This document shows, piece by piece, positions 1-5,891 of a stretch of 6,678 bases of DNA (the stretch's first letter is position 1; each line of letters starts with the position of its first letter). Below the pieces are notes generated by a model that saw only the letters and a program-made list of their open reading frames with translations, was not told where the DNA came from and did not search any database. Location: assembly GCF_028618695.1 (NCBI RefSeq), contig NZ_JAQIVI010000805.1, forward strand, positions 1-6,678, in the 5' to 3' direction. This DNA is from Natrinema soli. Lineage in GTDB: Archaea; Halobacteriota; Halobacteria; Halobacteriales; Natrialbaceae. Position numbers and translations under genes: made by a program.

Positions 1-641
1 CGCTGGGCGTCGACTCGTTCCGGGTGCCGTCGATCGGGACCGTGCGGACGGTACTCGAGGGGGCCGACACCGGCGGGGCCGTTCGTCGCGACGGTCGCGT
101 CGAGAGCGTTCCGACGGCGTGGCGAACCCGCGAAATCGACTTCGGCCGCGGAACCCGGCCGGCCGTCACGATGCCGATGGGTGACATCTCGACGGCCCAC
201 TACACGACCGGCGTCCCGAACGTCGAGATGTACGCGGTGATGCCCCAGCCCGCTCGGCTGGCGCTCGAATCGCATCGCTACCTCGAACCGCTGTTCGAGT
301 CGACGCTGGTTCGACGGACGCTGAAGGGAGCGGCCGGGATCCGCGACGGTCCGTCCGAACGGGCCCGCGAACGCGGTTCGGCGTACATCTGGGGTGAGGC
401 CAGCACTGACGACGGCGAACGCGTCGTCTCCCGACTGCGGACGCCGGATCCGTACGTCGTCACCACCGACGGGGCCGTGACGGTCGCCGAACGAGTGCTC
501 GAGGGCGACGTCGAGGACGGGTTTCAGACCCCCGCCGGTGCCTTCGGTCCCGAATTCGTCTTCGAACTCGACGGCGTCGACGGCTTCTTCGACGAGTCGA
601 CGCCGGACGAGACGTCGCCGGTGAATCCACTGCTTCAGTGA
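1..641 (+). CDS. Saccharopine dehydrogenase-like oxidoreductase, C-terminal part (5' end outside window)
   Basis: The reading frame is open from the left edge (first full codon at 3) to TGA at 639-641, giving 212 visible residues. The gene therefore starts before the window; the GTG at 24 is internal. I recognise the C-terminal half of the saccharopine dehydrogenase-like / trans-acting enoyl reductase family, NAD(P)-dependent proteins usually near 350-420 residues. Conserved blocks include GAVRRDGRVESVP, WRTREIDFGRGTRPAV, GDISTAHYTTGVPNVEMY and the closing QTPAGAFGPEFVFELDGV, which resembles the family's usual C-terminal segment. The N-terminal Rossmann nucleotide-binding fold would lie upstream and cannot be seen. 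The true substrate in haloarchaea is not known to me, so a lysine-pathway role should not be assumed. A 5-bp dyad (CGATC/GATCG, 653-667) lies just after the stop. Family assignment is fairly secure; function is open. Confidence 0.85.
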   Translation, partial: LGVDSFRVPSIGTVRTVLEGADTGGAVRRDGRVESVPTAWRTREIDFGRGTRPAVTMPMGDISTAHYTTGVPNVEMYAVMPQPARLALESHRYLEPLFESTLVRRTLKGAAGIRDGPSERARERGSAYIWGEASTDDGERVVSRLRTPDPYVVTTDGAVTVAERVLEGDVEDGFQTPAGAFGPEFVFELDGVDGFFDESTPDETSPVNPLLQ

Positions 642-697
642 GGGGCGACGCTCGATCCTCGAGATCGGATTGGGGACGCTCTCGTTGACTGGCCTGA

Positions 698-1096
698 GTG
701 AGCCAGCACTGGATACGAACGACCGTTTTGCCCTCCGTCAACGAGACAGATGTACGCGCTCGTCTCCCTGATCAGTATCATCTCGCTGTCGATGAGGGTG
801 AGTGGCTGCCCGACGAACGCCTCGGCGACCTCGAGTTGCGCTCGGCGGAGGGGGTGACGGTTCTCGGCATCGAGCGCGAGGACAGCACGTATATCGGCGC
901 TCCTTCCGGTGAACACAGAACCCACGCCGGTGATCGGGTCATCACGTACGGGCAGGAAGAACGGCTGCGAGAGCTGGTCGATCGCGGCGAGAGCGACGGT
1001 GCGACTCACGAGGCGGCCAAGCGCGCCCACGACCGCCAGCTCGACCGCGAGCGCGACATCGATCCGAAACGGCCGCTGTCCGCGATTCGAGAGTGA
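698..1096 (+). CDS. TrkA C-terminal (RCK_C) domain protein, probably a 5'-deleted remnant
   Basis: The frame encodes 132 residues and opens with GTG at 698, immediately after an in-frame TGA at 695-697, so there is no better upstream start. Residues about 28-97 match the RCK_C/TrkA-C fold, a regulatory ligand-binding domain of K+ channels and ion transporters: WLPDERLGDLELRSAEGVTVLGI, then YIGAPSGEHRTHAGDRVITYG. A charged tail follows (HEAAKRAHDRQLDRERD). As I recall them, haloarchaeal proteins with this domain and tail are longer and begin with several membrane helices. Here residues 1-25 look like no protein family. A hydrophobic peptide starting at ATG 750 overlaps in another frame (listed separately). 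I infer that the middle of a membrane-bound RCK_C gene was lost and the domain is now a stump. It may still be translated from the GTG as a small soluble protein. The domain call is good; expression and function are uncertain. Confidence 0.7.
   Translation: MSQHWIRTTVLPSVNETDVRARLPDQYHLAVDEGEWLPDERLGDLELRSAEGVTVLGIEREDSTYIGAPSGEHRTHAGDRVITYGQEERLRELVDRGESDGATHEAAKRAHDRQLDRERDIDPKRPLSAIRE
750..857 (+). pseudogene. Out-of-frame N-terminal stub of the membrane part of the TrkA-C gene
   Basis: ATG at 750 opens a 35-codon frame that ends at TGA 855-857. Its first 15 residues are MYALVSLISIISLSM, a clear membrane-helix start, then it turns into arginine- and serine-rich noise. That change falls where the other frame begins to read as the RCK_C domain (about 770-795). 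GTTTT at 725-729 lies about 22 bases upstream as a weak TATA-like element. As I recall, haloarchaeal membrane RCK_C proteins begin with a similar short hydrophobic N-terminus. The simplest reading is that this ATG was the original start, and that a deletion plus frame change joined the first helix to the C-terminal domain. The hydrophobic peptide is seen directly; the ancestry is inferred. Chance hydrophobicity in a 15-codon stretch remains possible. Confidence 0.45.
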
Positions 1097-1132
1097 TTTG
1101 TCGCCGCCGGTGTCGATACCGACTGGCATCGA

Positions 1133-1184
1133 TGCCGGCACCGTCTCCGCTGCCGGCAATCGCCGGCCAAACCCCAAGGGCGGG
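1133..1184 (+). promoter_or_regulatory. Likely promoter region of the first DUF2267 gene, with paired TGCCGGCA palindromes
   Basis: The DUF2267 start at 1203 is preceded at 1169-1181 by AAACCCCAAGGGC, centred near -27, where a haloarchaeal BRE/TATA element is expected for a leaderless transcript. Upstream are two copies of the palindrome TGCCGGCA (1133-1140 and 1151-1158), 18 bases apart start to start. No Shine-Dalgarno sequence is visible before the ATG. The promoter call rests on position and weak AT content, so it is tentative. Confidence 0.35.
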
Positions 1185-1202
1185 CTCCGTTCAACGACCG
1201 GT

Positions 1203-1601
1203 ATGGAGCGCCACGATTTCTACCGATCCGTCGAACAACAGGCGACGCTCGGCGACGAAGCTGACGCTCGAGACGCGACCCAGGCGGTGCTGTCCGCCCT
1301 CGGCGAACGGCTGGACGAGACCCGCTCACAGCGCCTCGACGGCGACCTGCCCGCGGAGATCGGCGATCACCTCGCCGAGGGGCCCTCGGGCCGCGCGCTC
1401 TCCTACGACGAATTCCTCTCGAGCGTCGCGGAACGATCCGACCGCGCCGATGTCGGTGACCCCGAGCGCCTCTCGCAGGCCGTTCTCGGGACGCTGCTCG
1501 AGCACGTCGACGAGGACGAAGCCGACGGGCTGCGCGACCGACTCGAGGAATTCGACTACGACGCGATCGTGCCGGAATCCGGCCCCGGCGCTCGGAGCTA
1601 A
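1203..1601 (+). CDS. DUF2267 family protein (first of a tandem pair)
   Basis: This is a 132-residue acidic protein. I chose ATG 1203: the frame is open further upstream to 909, but that stretch overlaps the TrkA-C gene and reads as low-information sequence, and a TATA-like region sits about 27 bases before 1203. DUF2267 proteins are small helical proteins built of two similar units. Here the first unit runs from about 24 to 57 (ATQAVLSALGERLDETRSQR, then DLPAEIGDHL). The second runs from about 67 to 120 (YDEFLSSVAER, then SQAVLGTLLEHVDEDEADGL). No catalytic residues or membrane segments are apparent, and the family's biochemical role is not established. The next gene downstream is a clear paralogue, with identical blocks such as GERL and AVL, so the pair arose by duplication. 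Family call is good; function is unknown. Confidence 0.85.
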   Translation: MERHDFYRSVEQQATLGDEADARDATQAVLSALGERLDETRSQRLDGDLPAEIGDHLAEGPSGRALSYDEFLSSVAERSDRADVGDPERLSQAVLGTLLEHVDEDEADGLRDRLEEFDYDAIVPESGPGARS

Positions 1602-1681
1602 CGGCCCGCCATCCTGACATCGGCTCGAACCCGGCAGTTGCCGCCCGAACCGTGAGGGGCGTCATCGCCGTGGCCACGGCT

Positions 1682-2098
1682 ATGGAACAAGCGGAACTGC
1701 TCGAGCGGGTGAGCGACCGGACCGCCGCTGATGAACAATCAGCAGCCGACGTCACGCGAGCGGTCCTCGAGACGCTCGGCGAACGACTGAGCGAGGACGA
1801 GGCCGAGGATCTGGCCGCACAGTTGCCGGGAGAGCTGAGCCAGCACCTCACCGACGGCGAGTCGGGTCGCCGCTTCTCCGAGGAGGAGTTCATCTCGCGG
1901 GTCGACCAGCGCATGGACACCGTCGACGATCCCGGGCAAGAGGCGTCAACGACCGTGTTGGGAACGGTCCTCGAGGCGGTCGACGAGAGCGAACGCGCGG
2001 CGGTCGTCGACCAGTTCGAACGGTACGGCTTCGAGGAGTTGCTCGCGGAGACGGACGCGGACCTCGACGTCGGGGACCGAACGCCGGGAGAATACTGA
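1682..2098 (+). CDS. DUF2267 family protein (second of a tandem pair)
   Basis: This encodes 138 residues and is very acidic. ATG 1682 is preferred over the in-frame GTG at 1652 because MEQAELLERV aligns with the start MERHDFYRSV of the preceding paralogue; the GTG version would add ten residues with no counterpart. The first unit is TRAVLETLGERLSEDEAEDL followed by QLPGELSQHL. The second is SEEEFISRVDQRMD followed by TTVLGTVLEAVDESERAAVV. QLPGEL near the end of unit one is closer to the usual DUF2267 signature than the DLPAEI of its neighbour. The C-terminal tail is Asp-rich. The 80-base gap and a possible separate promoter suggest the two copies can be transcribed independently, though readthrough is possible. 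It is probably a soluble helical protein. No function can be read from the sequence. Confidence 0.86.
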   Translation: MEQAELLERVSDRTAADEQSAADVTRAVLETLGERLSEDEAEDLAAQLPGELSQHLTDGESGRRFSEEEFISRVDQRMDTVDDPGQEASTTVLGTVLEAVDESERAAVVDQFERYGFEELLAETDADLDVGDRTPGEY

Positions 2099-2167
2099 CC
2101 GCCGCGGTTTCGTTCGTGGGGTTCGCTCGTCGATTTCGTTCGGCGACTTCGCCCGCTGGGTTCGCTC
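2099..2167. repeat. TTCG-rich low-complexity spacer between convergent genes
   Basis: This 69-base gap between the stop of the second DUF2267 gene and the stop of the minus-strand DUF7553-like gene is built of imperfect repeats: GTTTCGTTCG, GGTTCGCTCG, ATTTCGTTCGG, ACTTCGCCCG, GGTTCGCTC. Similar TTCG/CTCG runs are common, in my experience, between convergent haloarchaeal genes. It may help end transcription from both sides, but no classic hairpin with a T-run is visible. Confidence 0.5.
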
Positions 2168-2437
2168 TCAGGCCTGATCGAGGGTTTCGCGATAGTCTTC
2201 GGTCGTCTCGATGGCCGACTCGAGTTTGTCTTTCGTATTGCCGTCCGCCTGCTCGCGGACCTGGCGGAGCGTATTGAGCCGTTCGTCGAGGACGGCGTGA
2301 TCTGGCTCGGTATCGCTCATTACGTAGTCGGCGAACGCGTCCGTCGTTTCGCGGATGTCCTCGCGGACGTCGTCGCTGTCGGCCGATTTCGCGGCCTCCT
2401 CGAGGTCATCGCGGGCCTGCTGGAGTTGTTCGGTCAT
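2168..2437 (-). CDS. Small acidic helical protein, DUF7553-like
   Basis: This minus-strand gene has its start codon at 2437 and stop at 2168-2170, and encodes 89 residues. The frame is open to an upstream ATG at 2488. I chose the inner ATG because MTEQLQQARDDLEEAAKSAD begins like known small haloarchaeal proteins and a good TATA-like box (TTATGCAT on the minus strand, 2459-2466) sits 22-29 bases before it. The protein is almost entirely charged and helical, with no Cys, no signal peptide and no membrane segment. EPDHAVLDERLNTLRQVREQ in the middle and EDYRETLDQA at the end resemble the GPDHGRL and YRETLEGV blocks I associate with the haloarchaeal DUF7553 family. Its function is unknown. It shares a divergent promoter region with uvrB, but nothing else suggests a repair role. 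Confidence 0.7.
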   Translation of the reverse strand: MTEQLQQARDDLEEAAKSADSDDVREDIRETTDAFADYVMSDTEPDHAVLDERLNTLRQVREQADGNTKDKLESAIETTEDYRETLDQA

Positions 2438-2458
2438 ATCCGAATTCAGTACGAGCCG

Positions 2459-2466
2459 ATGCATAA
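2459..2466 (-). promoter_or_regulatory. TATA-like box of the DUF7553-like gene
   Basis: Read on the minus strand this is TTATGCAT, preceded by CCAACCG, which suits a BRE. It lies 22-29 bases before the ATG at 2437, the spacing expected for a leaderless or nearly leaderless haloarchaeal transcript. It supports the inner start over the ATG at 2488, since that longer reading frame would run across the box. Confidence 0.5.
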
Positions 2467-2685
2467 CGGTTGGGCGAGCAGTGGCCACGTTCGGAGGCGG
2501 GCGGGGCGCTATTCGGGGTCCGCGCTTCCAGTTCCGAGTCGCTCGCGCTCACTACGACCGTCCCACCGATACCGGTTAGTTGATCGAGCTATGCGGTCGG
2601 GACTGAACGGGTCTTTCGTCGCGTTCAGAGTCATCACGGGTTTTCGAGCACAAGATCTCACCGCCGCTATCACAGATGCGAGCGC

Positions 2686-2692
2686 GTAAAGT
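2686..2692 (+). promoter_or_regulatory. TATA-like box of uvrB
   Basis: GTAAAGT lies 24-30 bases before the uvrB ATG, with GAGCGC just upstream as a possible BRE. There is no Shine-Dalgarno site in the 20 bases before the ATG, which fits leaderless transcription. I see no clear operator-like dyad next to it, so there is no sequence evidence here for damage-specific control. Confidence 0.4.
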
Positions 2693-2715
2693 GGCTCGAA
2701 CCCCTGACTCCGATA

Positions 2716-4770
2716 ATGAGTGACGCGCAAGGTCCCCTTCAGCCGGACCGTCCGAACGTCGACCACCCGTTCGAGGTCGACGCTCCCTTCGAGCCCGCGG
2801 GCGACCAGCCCGAAGCGATCGAACAGTTAGTGAACGGGTTCCGGTCCGGAATGGACAAACAGACGCTGCTCGGGGTGACCGGCTCCGGAAAAACGAATAC
2901 CGTCTCGTGGGTCGCGGAAGAGATCCAGAAACCGACGCTGGTGATCGCCCACAACAAGACGCTGGCGGCCCAGCTCTACGAGGAGTTCCGGAACCTCTTC
3001 CCGGACAACGCCGTCGAGTACTTCGTCTCCTACTACGACTACTACCAGCCCGAGGCCTACGTCGAGCAGAGCGACACCTACATCGACAAGGACGCCTCGG
3101 TCAACGACGAGATCGACCGCCTGCGCCACTCTGCCACGCGGTCGCTGCTGACCCGCGAGGACGTCATCGTCGTCGCCTCGGTCTCCGCGATCTACGGCCT
3201 CGGTGACCCGCGCAACTATATCGATATGTCCCTGCGACTCGAGGTCGGCGAGGAGGTCGGCCGCGACGAGCTGTTGAAGCGGCTCGTGGATCTGAACTAC
3301 GAGCGCAACGACGTCGACTTCACGCAGGGTACGTTCCGGGTGCGGGGCGACACCGTCGAGATCTACCCGATGTACGGTCGGTACGCGGTGCGCGTCGAAC
3401 TCTGGGGCGACGAGATCGACCGAATGGTCAAGGTCGACCCGCTCGAGGGGAAAACCCAGGGCGACCAGCAGGCGGTGCTCGTCCACCCCGCGGAGCACTA
3501 CTCGATTCCGGAGACCACGCTCGAGGACGCGATGGACGAGATCCGCGACGATCTGGAGTCGCGCATTTCCTACTTCGAGCGGCAGGGCGACATGATCGCC
3601 GCCCAGCGCATCGAGGAGCGGACGAGCTTCGACCTCGAGATGATGCAGGAGACGGGCTACTGTTCGGGGATCGAGAACTACTCGGTCTACCTCTCCGATC
3701 GCGAGTCCGGCGAGGCTCCCTACACGCTGCTGGACTACTTCCCCGACGACTTCCTGACCGTGGTCGACGAGTCCCACGTGACGCTGCCCCAGGTCCGCGG
3801 ACAGTTCGCAGGCGACAAGTCCCGGAAGGACTCGCTGGTCGAGAACGGCTTTCGGCTGCCGACGGCCTACGATAACCGGCCGCTCACCTTCGAGGAATTC
3901 GAGGAGAAAACCGACCAGACCCTCTACGTGAGCGCGACGCCGAGCGACTACGAGCGCGAGGAGAGCGAGCAGATCGTCGAACAGATCGTTCGACCCACTC
4001 ACCTCGTCGACCCGGCGATCGAGGTCTCGGACGCGACGGGGCAAGTCGACGACCTCATGGACCGCATCGACGAGCGGATCGAGCGCGAGGAGCGCACGCT
4101 CGTGACGACGCTGACCAAACGGATGGCCGAGGATCTCACCGAGTACCTCGAGGAATCGGGCGTCGACGTGGCCTACATGCACGACGAGACCGACACGCTC
4201 GAGCGCCACGAGATCATCCGCTCGCTGCGATTAGGCGAGATCGACGTGCTGGTGGGGATCAACCTCCTGCGGGAGGGGCTGGACATCCCCGAGGTCTCGC
4301 TGGTGGCCATTCTGGACGCGGACCAGGAGGGGTTCCTTCGGAGCGAAACGACGCTCGTCCAGACGATGGGCCGAGCGGCCCGGAACGTCAACGGCGAGGT
4401 CGTCCTCTACGCCGACGAGCCCTCGAACGCCATGGAGTCCGCGATCGAAGAAACCCAGCGCCGCCGCGAGATTCAACAGGAGTACAACGAGGAACACGGT
4501 CTCGAGCCCACGACGATCGAAAAGGAGGTCGGCGAGACCAACCTGCCCGGTAGCAAGACCGACACCAGCGAGGTCTCCGGCCGGGAGATCGAGGACGAGG
4601 ACGACGCCGCCCGATACGTCGACGAACTCGAGGGACGGATGCAGGACGCAGCGGGGAACCTCGAGTTCGAACTGGCGGCCGACATTCGGGATCGGATTCG
4701 GGAGGTCCGGGAGGAGTTCGAACTCGAGGGCAGTGACGAGGGGATCGCGCCGCCGACCGAGGAGTTCTGA
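2716..4770 (+). CDS. uvrB: UvrABC excinuclease subunit B
   Basis: UvrB is the damage-verifying helicase-like subunit of nucleotide excision repair: UvrA loads it on damaged DNA and it then recruits UvrC for incision. The 684-residue length is close to the roughly 670 of bacterial UvrB. Walker A is GVTGSGKT at 53-60. The aromatic beta-hairpin that clamps DNA, with [19 protein letters not shown], begins at 102. The Walker B/DEAH-type box is DESH at 351-354, motif III is YVSATP at 404-409, and the late helicase motifs are [15 protein letters not shown] at 513-527 and QTMGRAARN at 549-557. The C-terminal UVR motif that contacts UvrC spans about 634-669 (YVDELEGRM through [12 protein letters not shown]). 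All key motifs are present, so it should be functional. ATG 2716 gives a normal short leader before [12 protein letters not shown]. Haloarchaeal uvr genes are generally regarded as acquired from bacteria. uvrA and uvrC are not adjacent. Confidence 0.98.
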   Translation: MSDAQGPLQPDRPNVDHPFEVDAPFEPAGDQPEAIEQLVNGFRSGMDKQTLLGVTGSGKTNTVSWVAEEIQKPTLVIAHNKTLAAQLYEEFRNLFPDNAVEYFVSYYDYYQPEAYVEQSDTYIDKDASVNDEIDRLRHSATRSLLTREDVIVVASVSAIYGLGDPRNYIDMSLRLEVGEEVGRDELLKRLVDLNYERNDVDFTQGTFRVRGDTVEIYPMYGRYAVRVELWGDEIDRMVKVDPLEGKTQGDQQAVLVHPAEHYSIPETTLEDAMDEIRDDLESRISYFERQGDMIAAQRIEERTSFDLEMMQETGYCSGIENYSVYLSDRESGEAPYTLLDYFPDDFLTVVDESHVTLPQVRGQFAGDKSRKDSLVENGFRLPTAYDNRPLTFEEFEEKTDQTLYVSATPSDYEREESEQIVEQIVRPTHLVDPAIEVSDATGQVDDLMDRIDERIEREERTLVTTLTKRMAEDLTEYLEESGVDVAYMHDETDTLERHEIIRSLRLGEIDVLVGINLLREGLDIPEVSLVAILDADQEGFLRSETTLVQTMGRAARNVNGEVVLYADEPSNAMESAIEETQRRREIQQEYNEEHGLEPTTIEKEVGETNLPGSKTDTSEVSGREIEDEDDAARYVDELEGRMQDAAGNLEFELAADIRDRIREVREEFELEGSDEGIAPPTEEF

Positions 4771-5058
4771 GCGAAAATCGGTCAGCGTACGATCGTCGAG
4801 TCGTCGTGCTTACGTGTGGAAATTGAGCCTTATCGCGGTACTCCCGGCCTCGAGTCCCGCATTAACAGTAGATAGTGCGCGGTTTCTTTGTTCAGAAGAA
4901 CTCGTGGAACTCGCGTTCAGTATAGGACGTGTAGATATCGTTGGGGTTACCTCCAATCAACCGCCGAAAATGGATCACTCCCGACCCGGTTGTCCTCGCA
5001 ACTTCAGCGTTTCAGTAGCAGGTTGGTTCAATAGAGTCGAACGTCTAGAGTGCATGAG
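4771..5058. other. Gene-free region upstream of the VOC gene
   Basis: There is no credible gene in these 288 bases. The plus-strand frame that crosses them starts inside the end of uvrB and runs out of frame into the VOC gene, so it is a shadow. Base composition is visibly more AT-rich than in the flanking uvrB. At 4890-4920 there is a compact cluster: GTTCAG occurs twice at its ends, and GAACTCG twice inside. The promoter of the VOC gene is probably at the right end. Confidence 0.5.
5027..5033 (+). promoter_or_regulatory. TATA-like box of the VOC gene
   Basis: TTCAATA lies 26-32 bases before ATG 5059 and is the only AT-rich heptamer at suitable spacing. It supports the VOC gene being transcribed from its own promoter rather than by readthrough from uvrB. 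It is a weak match, so confidence is modest. Confidence 0.35.
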
Positions 5059-5502
5059 ATGGAGACGCTACGTTTCGATCATGTGGGTGTTGTCGTCGAT
5101 GACCTCGACGCCGTGGCCGCGTTCTTCCTCGACCTCGGATTCGAGCGCGAGGGCGGGGCGTTGGTTGAGGGCGAGACGGTCGATAAGATCAACGGACTCG
5201 ACGGCGTCCGGGCGGAGGTAGTGATGGTGCGAGCGCCGGACGGCAGTGGCAGGCTCGAACTCGTCAAGTACCACGCGCCGACCGCCGATGAGGACGCACA
5301 CCACTTTCCTGCGAACCGGATGGGCTTCCGGCACATCGCCATTGAGGTCAATGGCCTTGATACGATCGTTGATAGACTACGAGGCAACGGCTTTGACACA
5401 GTCGGCGAGGTTCGTGATTATGAGAATATCTACCGGCTCTGCTATGTCCGCGGTCCGGAGGGTCTGATCGTCGAACTCACCGAACAGCTCGACTCCTCCT
5501 AA
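5059..5502 (+). CDS. VOC superfamily (glyoxalase / dioxygenase fold) metalloenzyme
   Basis: This is a 147-residue protein with the paired beta-alpha-beta-beta-beta modules of the vicinal oxygen chelate superfamily. Module one begins FDHVGVVVDDLDAVAAFFLD, and module two begins FRHIAIEVNGLDTIVDRLRG. All four usual metal-ligand positions are filled: His8, Glu67 (GRLELVKY), His92 and Glu139 (GLIVELTE). It is therefore likely an active divalent-metal enzyme rather than a Cys- or drug-binding relative. The set resembles glyoxalase I- and methylmalonyl-CoA epimerase-like members, but the substrate cannot be read from sequence. ATG 5059 is chosen because the fold starts directly after it; an in-frame GTG at 5050 would add three residues. 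The gene uses more AT-ending codons near its 3' end than uvrB does and is flanked by AT-richer non-coding DNA, which may mean late acquisition. It stands alone. Confidence 0.88.
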   Translation: METLRFDHVGVVVDDLDAVAAFFLDLGFEREGGALVEGETVDKINGLDGVRAEVVMVRAPDGSGRLELVKYHAPTADEDAHHFPANRMGFRHIAIEVNGLDTIVDRLRGNGFDTVGEVRDYENIYRLCYVRGPEGLIVELTEQLDSS

Positions 5503-5887
5503 CCGAACCGGCCTGTCCACCGGATACGTGCGAGGATGGGAAGGGTGAGTCCCTGTGTTACCTAAGCATCTGTAGTTGCCGAATCAGACGTTTCAGTTTC
5601 TCACTCGATTCTCAATGAAGAAATCGTATCACCAACTACTGCCAGAGGAATACCGGAAACCGCGGTGCGTGTTCTACTACCGCGGCAACACGGGGTTTCC
5701 ACACCCTCCCCAACCGATTCGTTCGCTCACGGGTCGTTCCTCCCCGTTCGCTCACTCATCCCTCGCGCAGTGTCATCGGCTGTCTTCGCTAGCGCTCAGC
5801 CAGCCGTCAGCGCGCGCCACCACATATTGACCTCTCGGTTTAGACTAATACAGCGCATATTAGTGACTGGCCGCTACCCGTAGCCGG
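5503..5887. other. 385-base gene-free region between convergent genes
   Basis: No reading frame here looks like a protein; the longest plus-strand frames (5576-5830 and 5665-5883) are low-information Ser/Arg/Pro-rich sequence. The first 150 bases are AT-rich. From about 5690 the sequence becomes a patterned run (GGGTTTCCACACCCTCCCC, then TTCGCTCAC-type repeats, then GCGCGCCACCACATATTGAC). I recall that style from dispersed intergenic segments in other haloarchaea, but I cannot confirm copies. The right end carries two adjacent palindromes listed separately. It may be the eroded trace of a mobile or repetitive element. Confidence 0.5.
5720..5755 (+). repeat. Direct repeat CGTTCGCTCAC, two copies
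   Basis: CGTTCGCTCAC occurs at 5720-5730 and again at 5745-5755, separated by the 14-base spacer GGGTCGTTCCTCCC. The motif is similar in style to the TTCG-rich spacer at 2099-2167, suggesting a general haloarchaeal intergenic pattern rather than a specific site. No function can be assigned. Confidence 0.5.
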
Positions 5888-5891
5888 TCAC
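5844..5891 (-). terminator. Two adjacent palindromes at the 3' end of the transporter gene, possible terminator
   Basis: The first is a perfect 7-bp dyad, ACTAATA (5844-5850) and TATTAGT (5858-5864), around a 7-base loop. The second pairs GTGACTGG (5863-5870) with CCGGTCAC (5884-5891) with one T-G mismatch, and an inner CTA/TAG pair closes on CCCG. The second overlaps the TGA stop of the minus-strand transporter (5888-5890), so in that transcript a GC-rich hairpin is followed by an AT-rich one. That order suits transcript end formation or 3'-end protection, but archaeal termination does not need hairpins, so this is inference. Confidence 0.35.

Noticed and set aside
635..1177. 180-codon minus-strand frame opposite the TrkA-C gene
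   Set aside because: No recognisable family, and it lies opposite a frame with a clear RCK_C domain.
909..1202. Upstream extension of the first DUF2267 gene to a start at 909
   Set aside because: The extra 98 codons overlap the TrkA-C gene, read as low-information sequence, and are not seen in the paralogue.
1652..1681. GTG start for the second DUF2267 gene
   Set aside because: It adds ten residues without a counterpart in the paralogue; ATG 1682 aligns with the paralogue's start.
1006..1920. 304-codon minus-strand frame across the TrkA-C and DUF2267 genes
   Set aside because: It is Arg- and Ser-rich antisense sequence typical of GC-rich shadows, and it crosses several real plus-strand genes.
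2827..4209. 460-codon open frame on the minus strand inside uvrB
   Set aside because: It is the antisense shadow of a high-GC acidic gene, with repetitive Val/Leu/Asp/Arg content, no recognisable domain, and full overlap with an unambiguous uvrB.
4733..5221. Plus-strand frame from the end of uvrB into the VOC gene
   Set aside because: It overlaps both genes out of frame, and its composition is Ser/Arg-rich shadow sequence; I could not match the middle part to any family.
5576..5883. Two overlapping plus-strand frames in the gene-free region
   Set aside because: They are low-information peptides over repeat-like DNA, with no TATA-like element at the right spacing and no domain.
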